From Chloroflexota bacterium (GTDB lineage Bacteria > Chloroflexota > Dormibacteria > Dormibacterales > Dormibacteraceae), in the NCBI GenBank assembly GCA_005880855.1, contig VBGM01000048.1, positions 1 to 36,567 on the forward strand: DNA of 36,567 nucleotides. Reading direction: 5' to 3'. Each line of letters starts with the position of its first letter. Position 1 is the stretch's first letter. Both the position numbers and the translations under genes were made by a program. Shown here in pieces: positions 1-8,068 of this stretch. Under the pieces are notes generated by a model. The model made no database searches. It was not told where the DNA came from and saw only the letters and a program-made list of their open reading frames with translations.

Positions 1-73
1 CACGAATGGCCCCATCCCGTTTAGGTCAGACAGCCAATACCGCACACATGTGCTGATACCTCAGACGGTTCGG

Positions 74-1246
74 CTACAGCATCTCCCCGATCAGGCGATC
101 GAGCCGATCGGCGGTGCGATTGATTTCGGCGGCATGGCGCCGGACGTCGGCGAGCTCGAGCCGCTCGGCATCCTGCATCAGCTTGCTGGAGTGCTCGATC
201 CCAACCAAGGCCGTCTTGAACGTTTGGTTCAGGGTCGTGTGGGACTCCTCGATCTCGGTCAGCATCTCAAGGAATTCCCTCCGCTCGAGGATCATGTTTA
301 CCGTCAGCAGCACCGCAAGAATTGCCGTCAGCGACGACATGAAGAGATCGAGCTCATGCCCCGATAGCGCCGAATACACGTCGCCTGCCGACGCGGTCAG
401 CAGCGTCATCCAGGGGAGGGCGAGCTGCCAGAGATCGAGGGGGGCTTGCTTCGTCTGGACCTTTGGCGCCGCCGCCGGGTAGATCGCAGCCAGCCCGATC
501 AGCAGGAAACCTGCAAACCATCCGGTGTCCAGCACGCTGCCGACCGAACCGTACGCGCCCTGGGCTGTGAGGTAAGAGAACGCGCTGTCGGCGATGGAAT
601 ACGAGGCGACACCGGCCAGGAGAAGCGCCATCCGGCCCTTCTGGTATTCCGTCGCCCGCCGGATGGCGAGGATGAGAACCGTACCGATGAGGATGTCGGA
701 GACCGGGTAGGCGAGGTCGAACACTTTGGTCGACCAGGGCGCGCCCGACTCATACACCGTGCGCAGCCCGAAACCCCACGCGGTCGAGGTCAGGGCGAGG
801 GCGACGATGACACCGTCGAACCAGACACGCCAGCGCGAGGATGTGCCTCGCGGTTTACTCCAGAAGGAGCGAATGCCGGCGATCGCAAACGGCACCGCCG
901 ACAGGAATCCCGCGTCTGCGAGCGACGGGTATGGCACCTGTACGCCCAAACCGACCTCGTAGTAGGACCAGACCACCTCGCCTGCCGCCCAGAGGCCGGC
1001 CGAGATGCTCATCAGCGCCCAGCCAAGCCGGTCCTTTCCCACAGCCCTGCTCGCGGCCCACGCGCAGGCGGCCGAGGCGATCGCTGCGGCCACAGCCTCC
1101 CCGAGGTCGTCGATCACCGTCACCGCATGCTCCCCGAAGGGTGCGGTACGAATGTTCACGGCGTATGCCACCGAGATGAGGACGACCGCTGCCGCCGCTA
1201 CAACGAAGGTTCTGCGCCGGTTGTCCAACGCTATCCACGCGCCCAT
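74..1246 (-). CDS. Multi-pass membrane protein ending in a degenerate histidine-kinase dimerisation region
   Basis: The protein has 390 residues. Residues 1-320 form a series of about eight to ten hydrophobic segments, resembling the N-terminal membrane sensors found on actinobacterial and Chloroflexi signalling proteins. The last 70 residues are helical and charged. Their end (FKTALVGIE, then INRTADRLDRLIGEML) resembles the two helices of a HisKA dimerisation domain, but the position where the phospho-accepting His is expected is Gln (NQTFKTAL) and the gene stops right after the second helix, so there is no ATPase domain. The bases after the TAG do not continue the kinase in any frame. It could be a decayed sensor kinase or a membrane protein that dimerises with one. 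No strong ribosome site precedes the ATG; a TAACTT box lies 9 nt upstream. Confidence 0.6.
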   Translation of the reverse strand: MGAWIALDNRRRTFVVAAAAVVLISVAYAVNIRTAPFGEHAVTVIDDLGEAVAAAIASAACAWAASRAVGKDRLGWALMSISAGLWAAGEVVWSYYEVGLGVQVPYPSLADAGFLSAVPFAIAGIRSFWSKPRGTSSRWRVWFDGVIVALALTSTAWGFGLRTVYESGAPWSTKVFDLAYPVSDILIGTVLILAIRRATEYQKGRMALLLAGVASYSIADSAFSYLTAQGAYGSVGSVLDTGWFAGFLLIGLAAIYPAAAPKVQTKQAPLDLWQLALPWMTLLTASAGDVYSALSGHELDLFMSSLTAILAVLLTVNMILERREFLEMLTEIEESHTTLNQTFKTALVGIEHSSKLMQDAERLELADVRRHAAEINRTADRLDRLIGEML

Positions 1247-1486
1247 CAGGGGACGAAGTTAATCACCCCGCTGGCCAAATTCATCCCTCGAAACAGCAAA
1301 ACATTCCGAGCGCCTGGGCGCTCACGTGTTGGTGGCGTCGCGTCCGGCTAGCCGGCCAGGTCGCGCACTTCGAGATGTGTGAACGTGACCGTTGGGGGCT
1401 TGCCTCGACGAAGTAACGACCCGGCGTCAGGACAGGAACTGGTAGACGCCGTAGCTTGCGGCCGCGGGCCGCATCATCACGCGAAG
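1247..1486. other. Non-coding gap
   Basis: These 240 nt lie between the start of the membrane protein gene and the end of the flavoprotein gene, both on the minus strand. The short open frames here have no recognisable protein character. The only signal seen is the TAACTT box of the membrane protein gene at its left edge. Confidence 0.4.
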
Positions 1487-1933
1487 CTACTCGCGTTCCA
1501 TCGAGCGATAACCCCGACCTGGGTTCCACGATTCGACCACCAGGCGATTGCCGGCCTCATTCAGGCGTGTGATCACGACCTCGGTGATGTCAATGAGGAA
1601 TCGATGGGCGTCGCTGCCCGAATCGACCTCTCTGACGGTGCCGGCGATCTTGGCCTCGCCCTTCCAGCCGGCGGGATTTCTTGCGGGAGAATCGGTCGTC
1701 GGTCCGTGGATCGCAACGCGGGGATCTCGGCGCAGGTCAATAGCCTTCCTTGCGCGGGCCATCGACCCTGTCCGCAGCTCACCATCCGCAAATTCGACCT
1801 CGGTGCCGCTGATTCGTGGCGAGCCGTCAAGACGTAGCGTCGCCATGGTGAGGTGCTTGCGCGACGTCATCAGCCTGCGGACGCGCGCTGCGAACTCGGG
1901 CTCCACGGTTTCGAACTCAGACCACGATGCCAT
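1487..1933 (-). CDS. Pyridoxamine 5'-phosphate oxidase (PPOX) family protein
   Basis: The 148-residue product has the split-barrel flavin-binding pattern of the PPOX class: an N-terminal helix, then TMATLRLDGSPRISGTEVEF, then LRTGSMARARKAIDLRRDPRVAIHG, and a final strand region. Members bind FMN, F420 or heme; which cofactor applies here cannot be read from sequence. The open frame extends 55 codons further upstream, but that part lies antisense to the next gene and has no family similarity, so the ATG giving MASWSEFETV is preferred. It is transcribed divergently from the YjbR-like gene, with 34 nt between the starts. Confidence 0.8.
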   Translation of the reverse strand: MASWSEFETVEPEFAARVRRLMTSRKHLTMATLRLDGSPRISGTEVEFADGELRTGSMARARKAIDLRRDPRVAIHGPTTDSPARNPAGWKGEAKIAGTVREVDSGSDAHRFLIDITEVVITRLNEAGNRLVVESWNPGRGYRSMERE

Positions 1934-1947
1934 CGACGCTCGAGGCC

Positions 1948-1957
1948 AGCGTAACCT
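1948..1957. promoter_or_regulatory. Candidate bidirectional -10 element
   Basis: The sequence AGCGTAACCT contains TAACCT reading right (10 nt before the GTG at 1968) and TACGCT reading left (14 nt before the ATG at 1933), sharing the central TA. Both match TAnnnT. No clear -35 boxes are seen. Confidence 0.4.
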
Positions 1958-1967
1958 CGTCGGCATT

Positions 1968-2324
1968 GTGGAGAGACCCAGCGATCCGGTCAAAGTCGAG
2001 CGGCTTCGGCAGATCTGCCTTGACCTCCCTGAGGTCACGGAGAAGATGAGCCATGGCGAGACTTCGTGGTTCGTAGCGGGCAAGCAGTTCGCCACCACCG
2101 CGGACCATCACCACGACGATCGCCTGAGCGCTTGGTGCGCCGCACCTGAGGGCGCCCAGGAGATGCTCGTGAATGCTAAACCGGAGCGTTTCTTCCGGCC
2201 GCCTTACGTTGGACACCGCGGATGGGTCGGCGTTTACCTCGACGTCGAGGTCGACTGGGAAGAGATCGGCATCATCGTAGAGCGCGCCTACCGCCGAGTG
2301 GCGCCCAAGCGGCTGCTCAAGTAA
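1968..2324 (+). CDS. MmcQ/YjbR-family protein
   Basis: The 118-residue product matches the YjbR/MmcQ double-wing fold family: VERLRQICLDLPEVTEKMSHGETSWFV near the N-terminus, a central strand region with FFRPPYVGHRGWVGVYLD, and a C-terminal helix VDWEEIGIIVERAYRRVAPKRLL. Family members are about 115-120 residues. The open frame extends 140 codons further upstream, but that stretch is antisense to the PPOX gene, so GTG at 1968 is the likely start. The family is often described as DNA-binding by structural similarity; the role of this member is unknown. Confidence 0.8.
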   Translation: MERPSDPVKVERLRQICLDLPEVTEKMSHGETSWFVAGKQFATTADHHHDDRLSAWCAAPEGAQEMLVNAKPERFFRPPYVGHRGWVGVYLDVEVDWEEIGIIVERAYRRVAPKRLLK

Positions 2325-2348
2325 ACCGCGTCTGGCACACTGGGCCCG

Positions 2349-3101
2349 ATGGATGACCTTCGTGGTCGGGTCCGCGGCGCCGGACTCCCCGACCTGCAGT
2401 GGACCGAGGTTGCGCGCGCGCCGAGCGGCCCGATTTTCGCTTTCGCAAGCCCCGGCAAGGACGCCATCGCGTGGTGGAACGCGCTCCGGCCGAACGCGTC
2501 GACGGTCGGCTATCCCATCCTCATCGGGCCCGACGAGGCCGTCGAGCAGCTTCGGGAGGCACTGAAATTCGTGGATCGAGAGCGCGGGGTTGTCGACGCG
2601 TTCGATCCCCAGGCGTGGTTACAGGGCAGAGCCGGCGAGCTCGTCGACGGCATGGAGCCAGACGAGCGGGCCGAGTTCGAAGCGTCGATTCACGGACCTT
2701 GGCCCGAGCTCTCACCTTCGACTGACTTTCTGATCCCGATCGACCGGCAGAAGAACAAGCCGCATCAGCGGATCTGGATTGCGGTCGTTCAAATCGCACA
2801 CCCCTGGGAAGCCGCGGCTGCGATCGAATTTGGTGCCTGGAACGCTTGCCCGACTCCTGAGGAGCATGTTGGCGTGATGCGCTACTGGTCCGAGCGTTGG
2901 GGTGCCGAGCCGGTTGGCATCGCCGCGGACACTGTCGAGATGCTAGTCGCCCGACCGCCAACCAGCCGGGATGACGCCCTCGCCCTGGCCAACGAGCAAT
3001 TCGCGTATTGCGAGGACATCGTCACGCAAGGTGTAGGGACTGTCGAGGCGCTGGCGGCGACACTCGTGGACGGCCGGACCTGGTTCTTCTGGTGGGATTG
3101 A
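2349..3101 (+). CDS. DUF4253 domain-containing protein
   Basis: The 250-residue cytoplasmic protein carries the DUF4253 C-terminal pattern: WGAEPVGIAADTVEMLVARPP, then LANEQFAYCEDIVTQGVGTVEALAATL, ending in WFFWWD. The N-terminal half (residues 1-130) is less typical. No catalytic motif is recognised, and the family has no settled function. It begins 24 nt after the YjbR-like gene and ends 4 nt before the AraC-type gene, so these probably share a transcript. Confidence 0.75.
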   Translation: MDDLRGRVRGAGLPDLQWTEVARAPSGPIFAFASPGKDAIAWWNALRPNASTVGYPILIGPDEAVEQLREALKFVDRERGVVDAFDPQAWLQGRAGELVDGMEPDERAEFEASIHGPWPELSPSTDFLIPIDRQKNKPHQRIWIAVVQIAHPWEAAAAIEFGAWNACPTPEEHVGVMRYWSERWGAEPVGIAADTVEMLVARPPTSRDDALALANEQFAYCEDIVTQGVGTVEALAATLVDGRTWFFWWD

Positions 3102-3105
3102 GCTG

Positions 3106-3528
3106 ATGAGCAGGGCGGTCGAAGAGCTCAACCGCCCCATGCTTCGCGCCCGCGACGCCATCGACCGCGCATATGCTCAACCGCTGGACACTCCTGACCT
3201 GGCGGCGATCGCGAGCGTTTCGGAGGCGCACTTCATCAGGACTTTTCGGGCGACGTTTGGCGAGACTCCGCATCGCTATCTTCAGCGCCGTCGCGTTGAG
3301 CGGGCGATGTTCAAGCTGTCCGAGACCGAGCGCACCATCACTGACATCTGCTTCGACGTCGGCTTCTCGAGCCTGGGCACCTTCAGCCGCACTTTTCGAG
3401 AGATCGTCGGCGTGTCGCCGAGCGAGTATCGGGAGCGCGCGGAGGTGAAGTCGGTGCCGACATGCTTCACGATGGCCTACATGAGACCGAGCAGTTTTGG
3501 AGAAGCCAGGTCTGCGAACGGCACCTAG
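3106..3528 (+). CDS. AraC-family transcriptional regulator (stand-alone DNA-binding domain)
   Basis: The 140-residue protein consists almost entirely of the AraC double helix-turn-helix (residues about 16-110): LAAIASVSEAHFIRTFRATFGETPHRYLQRRRVERA, then ITDICFDVGFSSLGTFSRTFREIVGVSPSEYR. There is no N-terminal ligand-binding cupin. It is followed 42 nt later by a VOC protein, an arrangement common in actinobacteria where the VOC protein is the target or partner. The ATG at 3106 fits the 4-nt gap after the DUF4253 gene; ATG at 3142 is an alternative. Confidence 0.88.
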   Translation: MSRAVEELNRPMLRARDAIDRAYAQPLDTPDLAAIASVSEAHFIRTFRATFGETPHRYLQRRRVERAMFKLSETERTITDICFDVGFSSLGTFSRTFREIVGVSPSEYRERAEVKSVPTCFTMAYMRPSSFGEARSANGT

Positions 3529-3556
3529 CATCGGATCCATCTTCGAACCAGATCAA

Positions 3557-3563
3557 CGGAGGA
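3557..3563 (+). promoter_or_regulatory. Strong ribosome binding site
   Basis: CGGAGGA sits 7 nt before the ATG at 3571. It is one of the few clear Shine-Dalgarno sequences in the window and fixes the start of the VOC gene. Confidence 0.7.
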
Positions 3564-3570
3564 ATCACCG

Positions 3571-4038
3571 ATGTACAGCACCATCAACATGTCTCAGATA
3601 TTCGTCCTCGACCAGGACAAGGCACGCGACTTCTACGTCGATGTGCTGGGGCTCGAGGTCAGCAACGACCTGGACCTCGGCTTCATGCGCTGGCTCACGG
3701 TTTGCGTACCTGGCACGAAGGGTCGCGACGTCCTGCTCGAGAAGCCAGGGCCGCCGGGGATGGACGCAAAGTCCGCGGACATGGTCCGCGAGCTGGTGAC
3801 CAAGGGCGCAACCGGCTTCACGCTCGGCCTGACCACCGACAACATCCAGAAGACCTATGAGACGCTCAAGGCCCGCGGCGTCGAGTTTACGCAGGAGCCA
3901 ACCACCCAGTCCTATGGGACCGACATCGGCATCCGCGACCCGTTCGGCAACAACATCCGGATCGTCCAGCTCGCCGAGACGACGGGTACGCCGCCGGCGT
4001 CGCGGTCGAGCGCGGCCAACCCGAAGTCACGGCGATGA
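3571..4038 (+). CDS. VOC-family (glyoxalase/bleomycin-resistance fold) protein
   Basis: The 155-residue protein has the vicinal-oxygen-chelate fold: FVLDQDKARDFYVDVLGLEV at the N-terminus, a linker, then DNIQKTYETLKARGVEFTQEP and GIRDPFGNNIRIVQL at the C-terminus. The last 20 residues are a low-complexity Ser/Arg tail. Family members bind a divalent metal and act as lyases, dioxygenases or antibiotic-binding proteins; the substrate here is unknown. Its AraC-type neighbour lies upstream, and its stop codon overlaps the next start as ATGA, suggesting translational coupling. Confidence 0.85.
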   Translation: MYSTINMSQIFVLDQDKARDFYVDVLGLEVSNDLDLGFMRWLTVCVPGTKGRDVLLEKPGPPGMDAKSADMVRELVTKGATGFTLGLTTDNIQKTYETLKARGVEFTQEPTTQSYGTDIGIRDPFGNNIRIVQLAETTGTPPASRSSAANPKSRR

Positions 4039-4481
4039 GATTTCGAGCCAAGATCCTGCAAGCGGGTAAGACGGCTACCGGGATTGAAGTTCCGGCCAAG
4101 GTCGTGGCCGCTCTCGGGTCGAGCAAGGTGCCGCTCGTTCGCGCCACCATCAACGGCTACACCTACCGCAGCAGCGTGGCGGTGATGGGCGGCAAGTTCA
4201 TGTTGGGTGTCTCCGCCGAAGTCCGCGAGGCCGCGAGCGTGGCGGGCGGCGACGTTGTCGATATCGACCTCGAGCTGGACACCGAGCCGCGCGAAGTCAC
4301 CATTCCGCCCGACTTCGCCGCGGCGCTCGCGCGGGACGCCAAAGCCAAGTCCCTTTTCGACGGCTTGTCCAATAGCAAGAAGAAGCGCCTGGTGTCGCCG
4401 ATCGAAGCGGCCAAGGCTGCCCCGACACGCGAGCGTGGAATCGCCAAGGCCATTGCCATGTTGAAAGGCGGTCGGATCTAG
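4035..4481 (+). CDS. DUF1905/YdeI (OmpD-associated) family protein
   Basis: The 148-residue product has an N-terminal DUF1905 barrel (MRFRAKILQAGKTATGIEVPAKVVAALG, then YTYRSSVAVMGGKFMLGVSAEVREAA, then GDVVDIDLELD) and the helical YdeI-type C-terminus (IPPDFAAALARDAKAKSLFDGLSNSKKKRLV, then IEAAK, then RGIAKAIAMLKGG). It overlaps the VOC stop codon by 4 nt. Some relatives are annotated as bacteriocin-protection proteins; no mechanism is visible here. Confidence 0.82.
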   Translation: MRFRAKILQAGKTATGIEVPAKVVAALGSSKVPLVRATINGYTYRSSVAVMGGKFMLGVSAEVREAASVAGGDVVDIDLELDTEPREVTIPPDFAAALARDAKAKSLFDGLSNSKKKRLVSPIEAAKAAPTRERGIAKAIAMLKGGRI

Positions 4482-4493
4482 ACTGGCCGCCCC

Positions 4494-4919
4494 CTACTCG
4501 TGCTGGTGGGCGGCGGCCAGGTCGGCCCGCAGGCGCTCGCCCATTGCGGCGAGCACCTTGACCAGCAACGATTCGTTCGCTTTGATCGCGTCGCGGAACT
4601 GCGCGTGGCTCATCACCAGCAGCTGTGAATCCTTGCTGGTCGTGACTGTCGCAGTGGCCAGGCCCCGGTCGAGCATGCTGATCTCGCCAAAGAAGTCGCC
4701 CGTCTCCATCGTGCGCCTGGGCTTGCCGTCGACCTCGACCTGGGCCTCTCCGTCGAGCAGCAGGTAGAAGGAATCGCCAGGCTTGCCCTGGGTCGTCAGC
4801 TGCCTGCCCGCGTGAACATCGACCTCGTCGCACCGGCTGGCGACGAACTCAAGCTCGCCCGGCGACAGTTGAGAGAAGAGTGGAACCTGGCTCAAAGCCC
4901 GCGTTTTCGGATCGCTCAT
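4494..4919 (-). CDS. Cyclic-nucleotide-binding domain protein (stand-alone)
   Basis: The 141-residue protein is a single cNMP-binding beta-roll: PLFSQLSPGELEFVASRCDEVDVHAGRQLTTQGKPGDSFYLLLDGEAQV, then the phosphate-binding cassette GDFFGEISMLDRGLATATVTT with its Glu in the FGE motif. In the usual cassette an Arg is followed by S/T-A-T; here the order is R-G-L-A-T, so binding is likely but its specificity is unsure. There is no DNA-binding or effector domain. It diverges from a cyclase gene with 24 nt between starts. ATG at 4919 is chosen because TATGCT lies 7 nt upstream; ATG at 4931 would add four residues. Confidence 0.82.
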   Translation of the reverse strand: MSDPKTRALSQVPLFSQLSPGELEFVASRCDEVDVHAGRQLTTQGKPGDSFYLLLDGEAQVEVDGKPRRTMETGDFFGEISMLDRGLATATVTTSKDSQLLVMSHAQFRDAIKANESLLVKVLAAMGERLRADLAAAHQHE

Positions 4920-4922
4920 CCG

Positions 4923-4940
4923 CAGCAGCATATTCTGCTG
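4923..4940. promoter_or_regulatory. Palindromic bidirectional promoter between the cNMP-binding and cyclase genes
   Basis: CAGCAG and CTGCTG flank CATATT. Within it, AGCATATTCT (4927-4936) gives TATTCT on the plus strand, 6 nt before the GTG at 4943, and TATGCT on the minus strand, 7 nt before the ATG at 4919. The two boxes share the central TA. Both transcripts would be leaderless. Confidence 0.5.
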
Positions 4941-4942
4941 GG

Positions 4943-7789
4943 GTGGTTGCGGCTTGCTCAGTTTGCGGCCGTCCCCTCCCGGACGGCGCCCGATTCTGCC
5001 CGAACTGCGGGGCTTCGGTGGGTCCGCTCGCCGGCACCGAGGAACGCAAGATGGTCACCGTTCTCTTTGCCGACATCGTGGAGTCGACACGCCTTGGGAG
5101 CCGGCTCGACGCGGAGCGCTCGCGCGAGGTGCTAGGCCAGTTCTTCAAAGGCGCCGCCGAGGAGCTGCTGGCTCTCCGCGGCAGGCCCGAGAAATTCATC
5201 GGCGACGCGGTGATGGCGGTGTTCGGGCTGCCCCACGTGAACGAGGACGATGCCCTGCGCGCGGTCCGTGCCGGCCTGGCCATCCGGGCACGGACTCGGC
5301 GCCTTGGTGAGGCGGCAGGCCTCCCGGAACCGCTGGAGGTCCGTATCGGCATCGAGTCGGGTGAAGCCGCCACGGGGAGAAATCCGAGCGGCCAGATGCT
5401 GGTGACCGGGCCGGTCGTGAACACAGCAGCCCGCCTGCAGTCGGCGGCGCAGGCGGGGCAGCTCCTCGCGGGACCCACGACCCAGGCCCTCACGAAGACG
5501 AACGTCTCTTTCGGGCGGCGCCGGCGTGTGCGGGCCAAGGGCTTCGATTCGCCTCTCGATGCGTTCCCCGTCGAAGGGCTCAGCACCCGCTCCGCGCGCC
5601 GCACCATACCGTTCGTGGGCCGCACGACCGAACAGGCGGTCCTCGATCAGAGCCTCGGTTTGGCCAGCTCGAGTGGCCGGCCCGTGCTCGTCACAGTGGT
5701 CGGCGAGGCTGGAATCGGCAAGTCACGCCTGGCTGATGAGCTCGCCGCCGGGGTGGGGGCCGCCGTCGTCGTGGTGCACGGCCAGCCGCGCTCGTACACG
5801 GACACCGCGACGTTCTCGCCGGTGGCCGCGATCATCGGCGACCTCGCCGGCATCGATGCGGGCGATCCGCCTGAGAAGATTCGCCGCCAGCTGCGCGAGC
5901 TGGTCGACCGTTGCTGTGATGAGGGAGAGGCCGACCTAACCGCACAGCGGCTCGGCCTGCTGTTCGGCCTGACGGAGCAGCGCGAGGAGGTGGCTTTCGT
6001 CCATGACGTTCAAGCCGGCTTCATCGCCGTCATCGACGGCCTGGCCCGCGATCACCCGGTGCTGATGGTGTTCGAGGACGTGCACAGCCTCAAGCCGGCG
6101 ATGCTTGACCTGATCGAGCGCCTCGCCGTACCGGGGCGACGCGGACCACGCCGGGCGCTGATCCTTGCGCTGGCACGTGATGACCTCCTCGAGCTGCGTC
6201 CGAACTGGGGGCAGGAGAGCGGCAATGCGGTGCTGCTCCGGCTGGATCCCCTGACGAGCGAGGAGTCGATCCACCTCGTCCGGCATGCGGGCGCCGGACA
6301 GATCGCGGACGCGCAGGCGAACGCGATCGCCGAACGGGCGGGGGGCAATCCATTCTTCATCATCGAGACAACCGGCATGCTCATGTCGAAAGTCGACGGC
6401 GCGGCGGCCGGTCCGCACACTGCGCTGCCTCCCACCGTCCAGGCAGTGATCAGCGCGCGTCTCGACGCCCTGCCCACACGGCTCCGTGAGCTGGCGCGGC
6501 GGGCGTCCGTGTTCTTGTACGGATTCGACCTGGAAGAGCTGCAGGTGATCGATGGCGCCGCCAACCTCAGCGAGCTCCAGCAGCTCGAGGATGCGGAAGT
6601 GATCGTTCGCGACCAGCCCGCGTCCGCGAACCCGACCTGGCGCATGCGGCACGCGACGCTCAAGGAGGTCGCGTACGCGAGTCTGCCCAAGCGCGAGCGG
6701 CTTCGCCTTCATCAGCTGATCGCGGAGCACCTCATGGATGGCGGGCATCGGTCGGTGGCCGCAGATCATCTGGAGCTCGCCGCGATGGCCTCGCTCGACC
6801 TCGACCCGAACGACCGCGGGGCGCCGGAACGCGCCGCCGATGCATTGCTGGTCGCGGGTGACCGCGCCCGCAGGCGAATGGAGAGCCGATCCGCGGTCGA
6901 CCGCTATTCGCGTGCCCTGGTGATGGCCGGTCCGGAGAACGGCTGGGGCGTCCGCGAAGCGCGAATCCTCGCAGGCATCGGCGAGTCGCGCTACTGGCTC
7001 GGCGAGTATCCGGGCGCGCTCGACGCGCTCAACCGCGCGGTAGCCCTGGCCGATGCCAGCGGCGACCTCTTCGCGCTGGCGCTCGCCCTGCGCTTCCTGG
7101 GCGACATCGCGATCAACTACGAAGCCGACGTCGACAAGGCCGAAAAGCTGCTCGCCCGATCCCTCGAGGCCGCCGAAGAGCTCGGTGAGCCATGGGCCGT
7201 GGTGCGGACGCTCCTGTTCGCGGGGTGGGTGCCGTGGACGAGGGGAAGGTTCGAAGAATCGGAGGCGATCTGGAGGCGAGCCCTCACCATGGTCGACCCC
7301 AAGGACCACTGGGCACGGGTACGGGCGCTGACCGCTCTTTCGATCAACCGCAGCGAGATGCACGACTCGGAAGGCGCGTTGAAGCTCATCGACGAGGCCA
7401 GCGCCGTGGCTGAGCAAACCGCCGACCAGTTCAGCATCGCCAACACCTCGGTGCAGAAGGGCCGCGTCTTCGAAGAGCTCGCCCGCCCTGAGGAAGGGCT
7501 GCCCTGGTTCGATCGCGGGGTGGCGATATTCACCGAGCTGGGCGCTCGCTGGGAGCTGGCGGACGCGAGAGCTGCGCGCGGCATCGCGAAGCGAGAGCTC
7601 GGCCGGCTGGACGAAGCGGAGGAGGATCTCAAGCACGCGATCCGGATCGCCGAGGAGCTCGGCGATCGCCAGCTGCCGGGCTGGACCTGGCGCGCGCTGG
7701 CCAAGGTCTCAGAGCTGCGCGGCGACCGGGCTGAGGCTGAGGAACGCTGGCGGAAATCGCGAGAAGCGGAGTCCCGCGGCCCTCACTAG
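4943..7789 (+). CDS. Class III adenylate/guanylate cyclase fused to AAA ATPase and TPR repeats
   Basis: The 948-residue multidomain protein begins with a zinc ribbon (CSVC at 5-8, CPNC at 19-22). A class III cyclase domain follows (about 37-185) with metal-binding Asp44 (FADIVEST) and Asp88 (KFIGDAVMAVFG), Lys84 in the substrate position, and Asn160/Arg164 (VNTAARL) of the transition-state pair, so it should be active. Next comes an AAA/NACHT-like ATPase (GEAGIGKS at 254-261), then TPR-like helical repeats from about residue 600 to the end. This architecture is common in soil actinobacteria and Chloroflexi, and the ATPase-TPR part probably senses a partner protein. GTG at 4943 is chosen because the zinc ribbon starts there and TATTCT sits 6 nt upstream. 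Confidence 0.88.
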   Translation: MVAACSVCGRPLPDGARFCPNCGASVGPLAGTEERKMVTVLFADIVESTRLGSRLDAERSREVLGQFFKGAAEELLALRGRPEKFIGDAVMAVFGLPHVNEDDALRAVRAGLAIRARTRRLGEAAGLPEPLEVRIGIESGEAATGRNPSGQMLVTGPVVNTAARLQSAAQAGQLLAGPTTQALTKTNVSFGRRRRVRAKGFDSPLDAFPVEGLSTRSARRTIPFVGRTTEQAVLDQSLGLASSSGRPVLVTVVGEAGIGKSRLADELAAGVGAAVVVVHGQPRSYTDTATFSPVAAIIGDLAGIDAGDPPEKIRRQLRELVDRCCDEGEADLTAQRLGLLFGLTEQREEVAFVHDVQAGFIAVIDGLARDHPVLMVFEDVHSLKPAMLDLIERLAVPGRRGPRRALILALARDDLLELRPNWGQESGNAVLLRLDPLTSEESIHLVRHAGAGQIADAQANAIAERAGGNPFFIIETTGMLMSKVDGAAAGPHTALPPTVQAVISARLDALPTRLRELARRASVFLYGFDLEELQVIDGAANLSELQQLEDAEVIVRDQPASANPTWRMRHATLKEVAYASLPKRERLRLHQLIAEHLMDGGHRSVAADHLELAAMASLDLDPNDRGAPERAADALLVAGDRARRRMESRSAVDRYSRALVMAGPENGWGVREARILAGIGESRYWLGEYPGALDALNRAVALADASGDLFALALALRFLGDIAINYEADVDKAEKLLARSLEAAEELGEPWAVVRTLLFAGWVPWTRGRFEESEAIWRRALTMVDPKDHWARVRALTALSINRSEMHDSEGALKLIDEASAVAEQTADQFSIANTSVQKGRVFEELARPEEGLPWFDRGVAIFTELGARWELADARAARGIAKRELGRLDEAEEDLKHAIRIAEELGDRQLPGWTWRALAKVSELRGDRAEAEERWRKSREAESRGPH

Positions 7790-7792
7790 AGC

Positions 7793-8068
7793 CTAGGTCT
7801 GGGTAAGGGCTTCGCTCCACTCCTTGATCTGCCAGCTGCGCACGACTCCGTGGAGCACGAACGGATCGCCTTCCACGAACTCCTCGGCGGCCTGGCGAGT
7901 CGTGAAGATGGCCATCGAGCCAGACAGGTCGGAGAAGGTCCCGATCATCATGAGCTCGCCCCTATCGCTGTACTGCTTCCAGCGCGCCTGATGCTCTGCA
8001 AAGTAAATCGGCGCCTTGTCGCGAACGTCGTCCGCGGACTCGTACATGACCACGTACTTCTTTGTCAT
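7793..8068 (-). CDS. YciI-family protein
   Basis: The 91-residue protein has the YciI ferredoxin-like pattern: KYVVMYESADDVRDKAPIYFAEHQARWKQYSDRGELMMIGTFSD, then GSMAIFTTRQAAEEFVEGDPFVLHGVVRSWQIKEW. The conserved His before the second strand and the DPF motif are present. The family's reaction is not established for most members. It is the last gene of a three-gene operon; its ATG overlaps the methyltransferase stop as ATGA. The open frame extends 17 codons further, but MTKKYV is the expected family start. It converges on the cyclase gene with 3 nt between stops. Confidence 0.85.
   Translation of the reverse strand: MTKKYVVMYESADDVRDKAPIYFAEHQARWKQYSDRGELMMIGTFSDLSGSMAIFTTRQAAEEFVEGDPFVLHGVVRSWQIKEWSEALTQT

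Noticed and set aside
5936-7636. 566-codon open frame on the minus strand
   Set aside because: It is antisense to the cyclase-AAA-TPR gene, which has clear domains; the frame is long because of high GC third-position bias.
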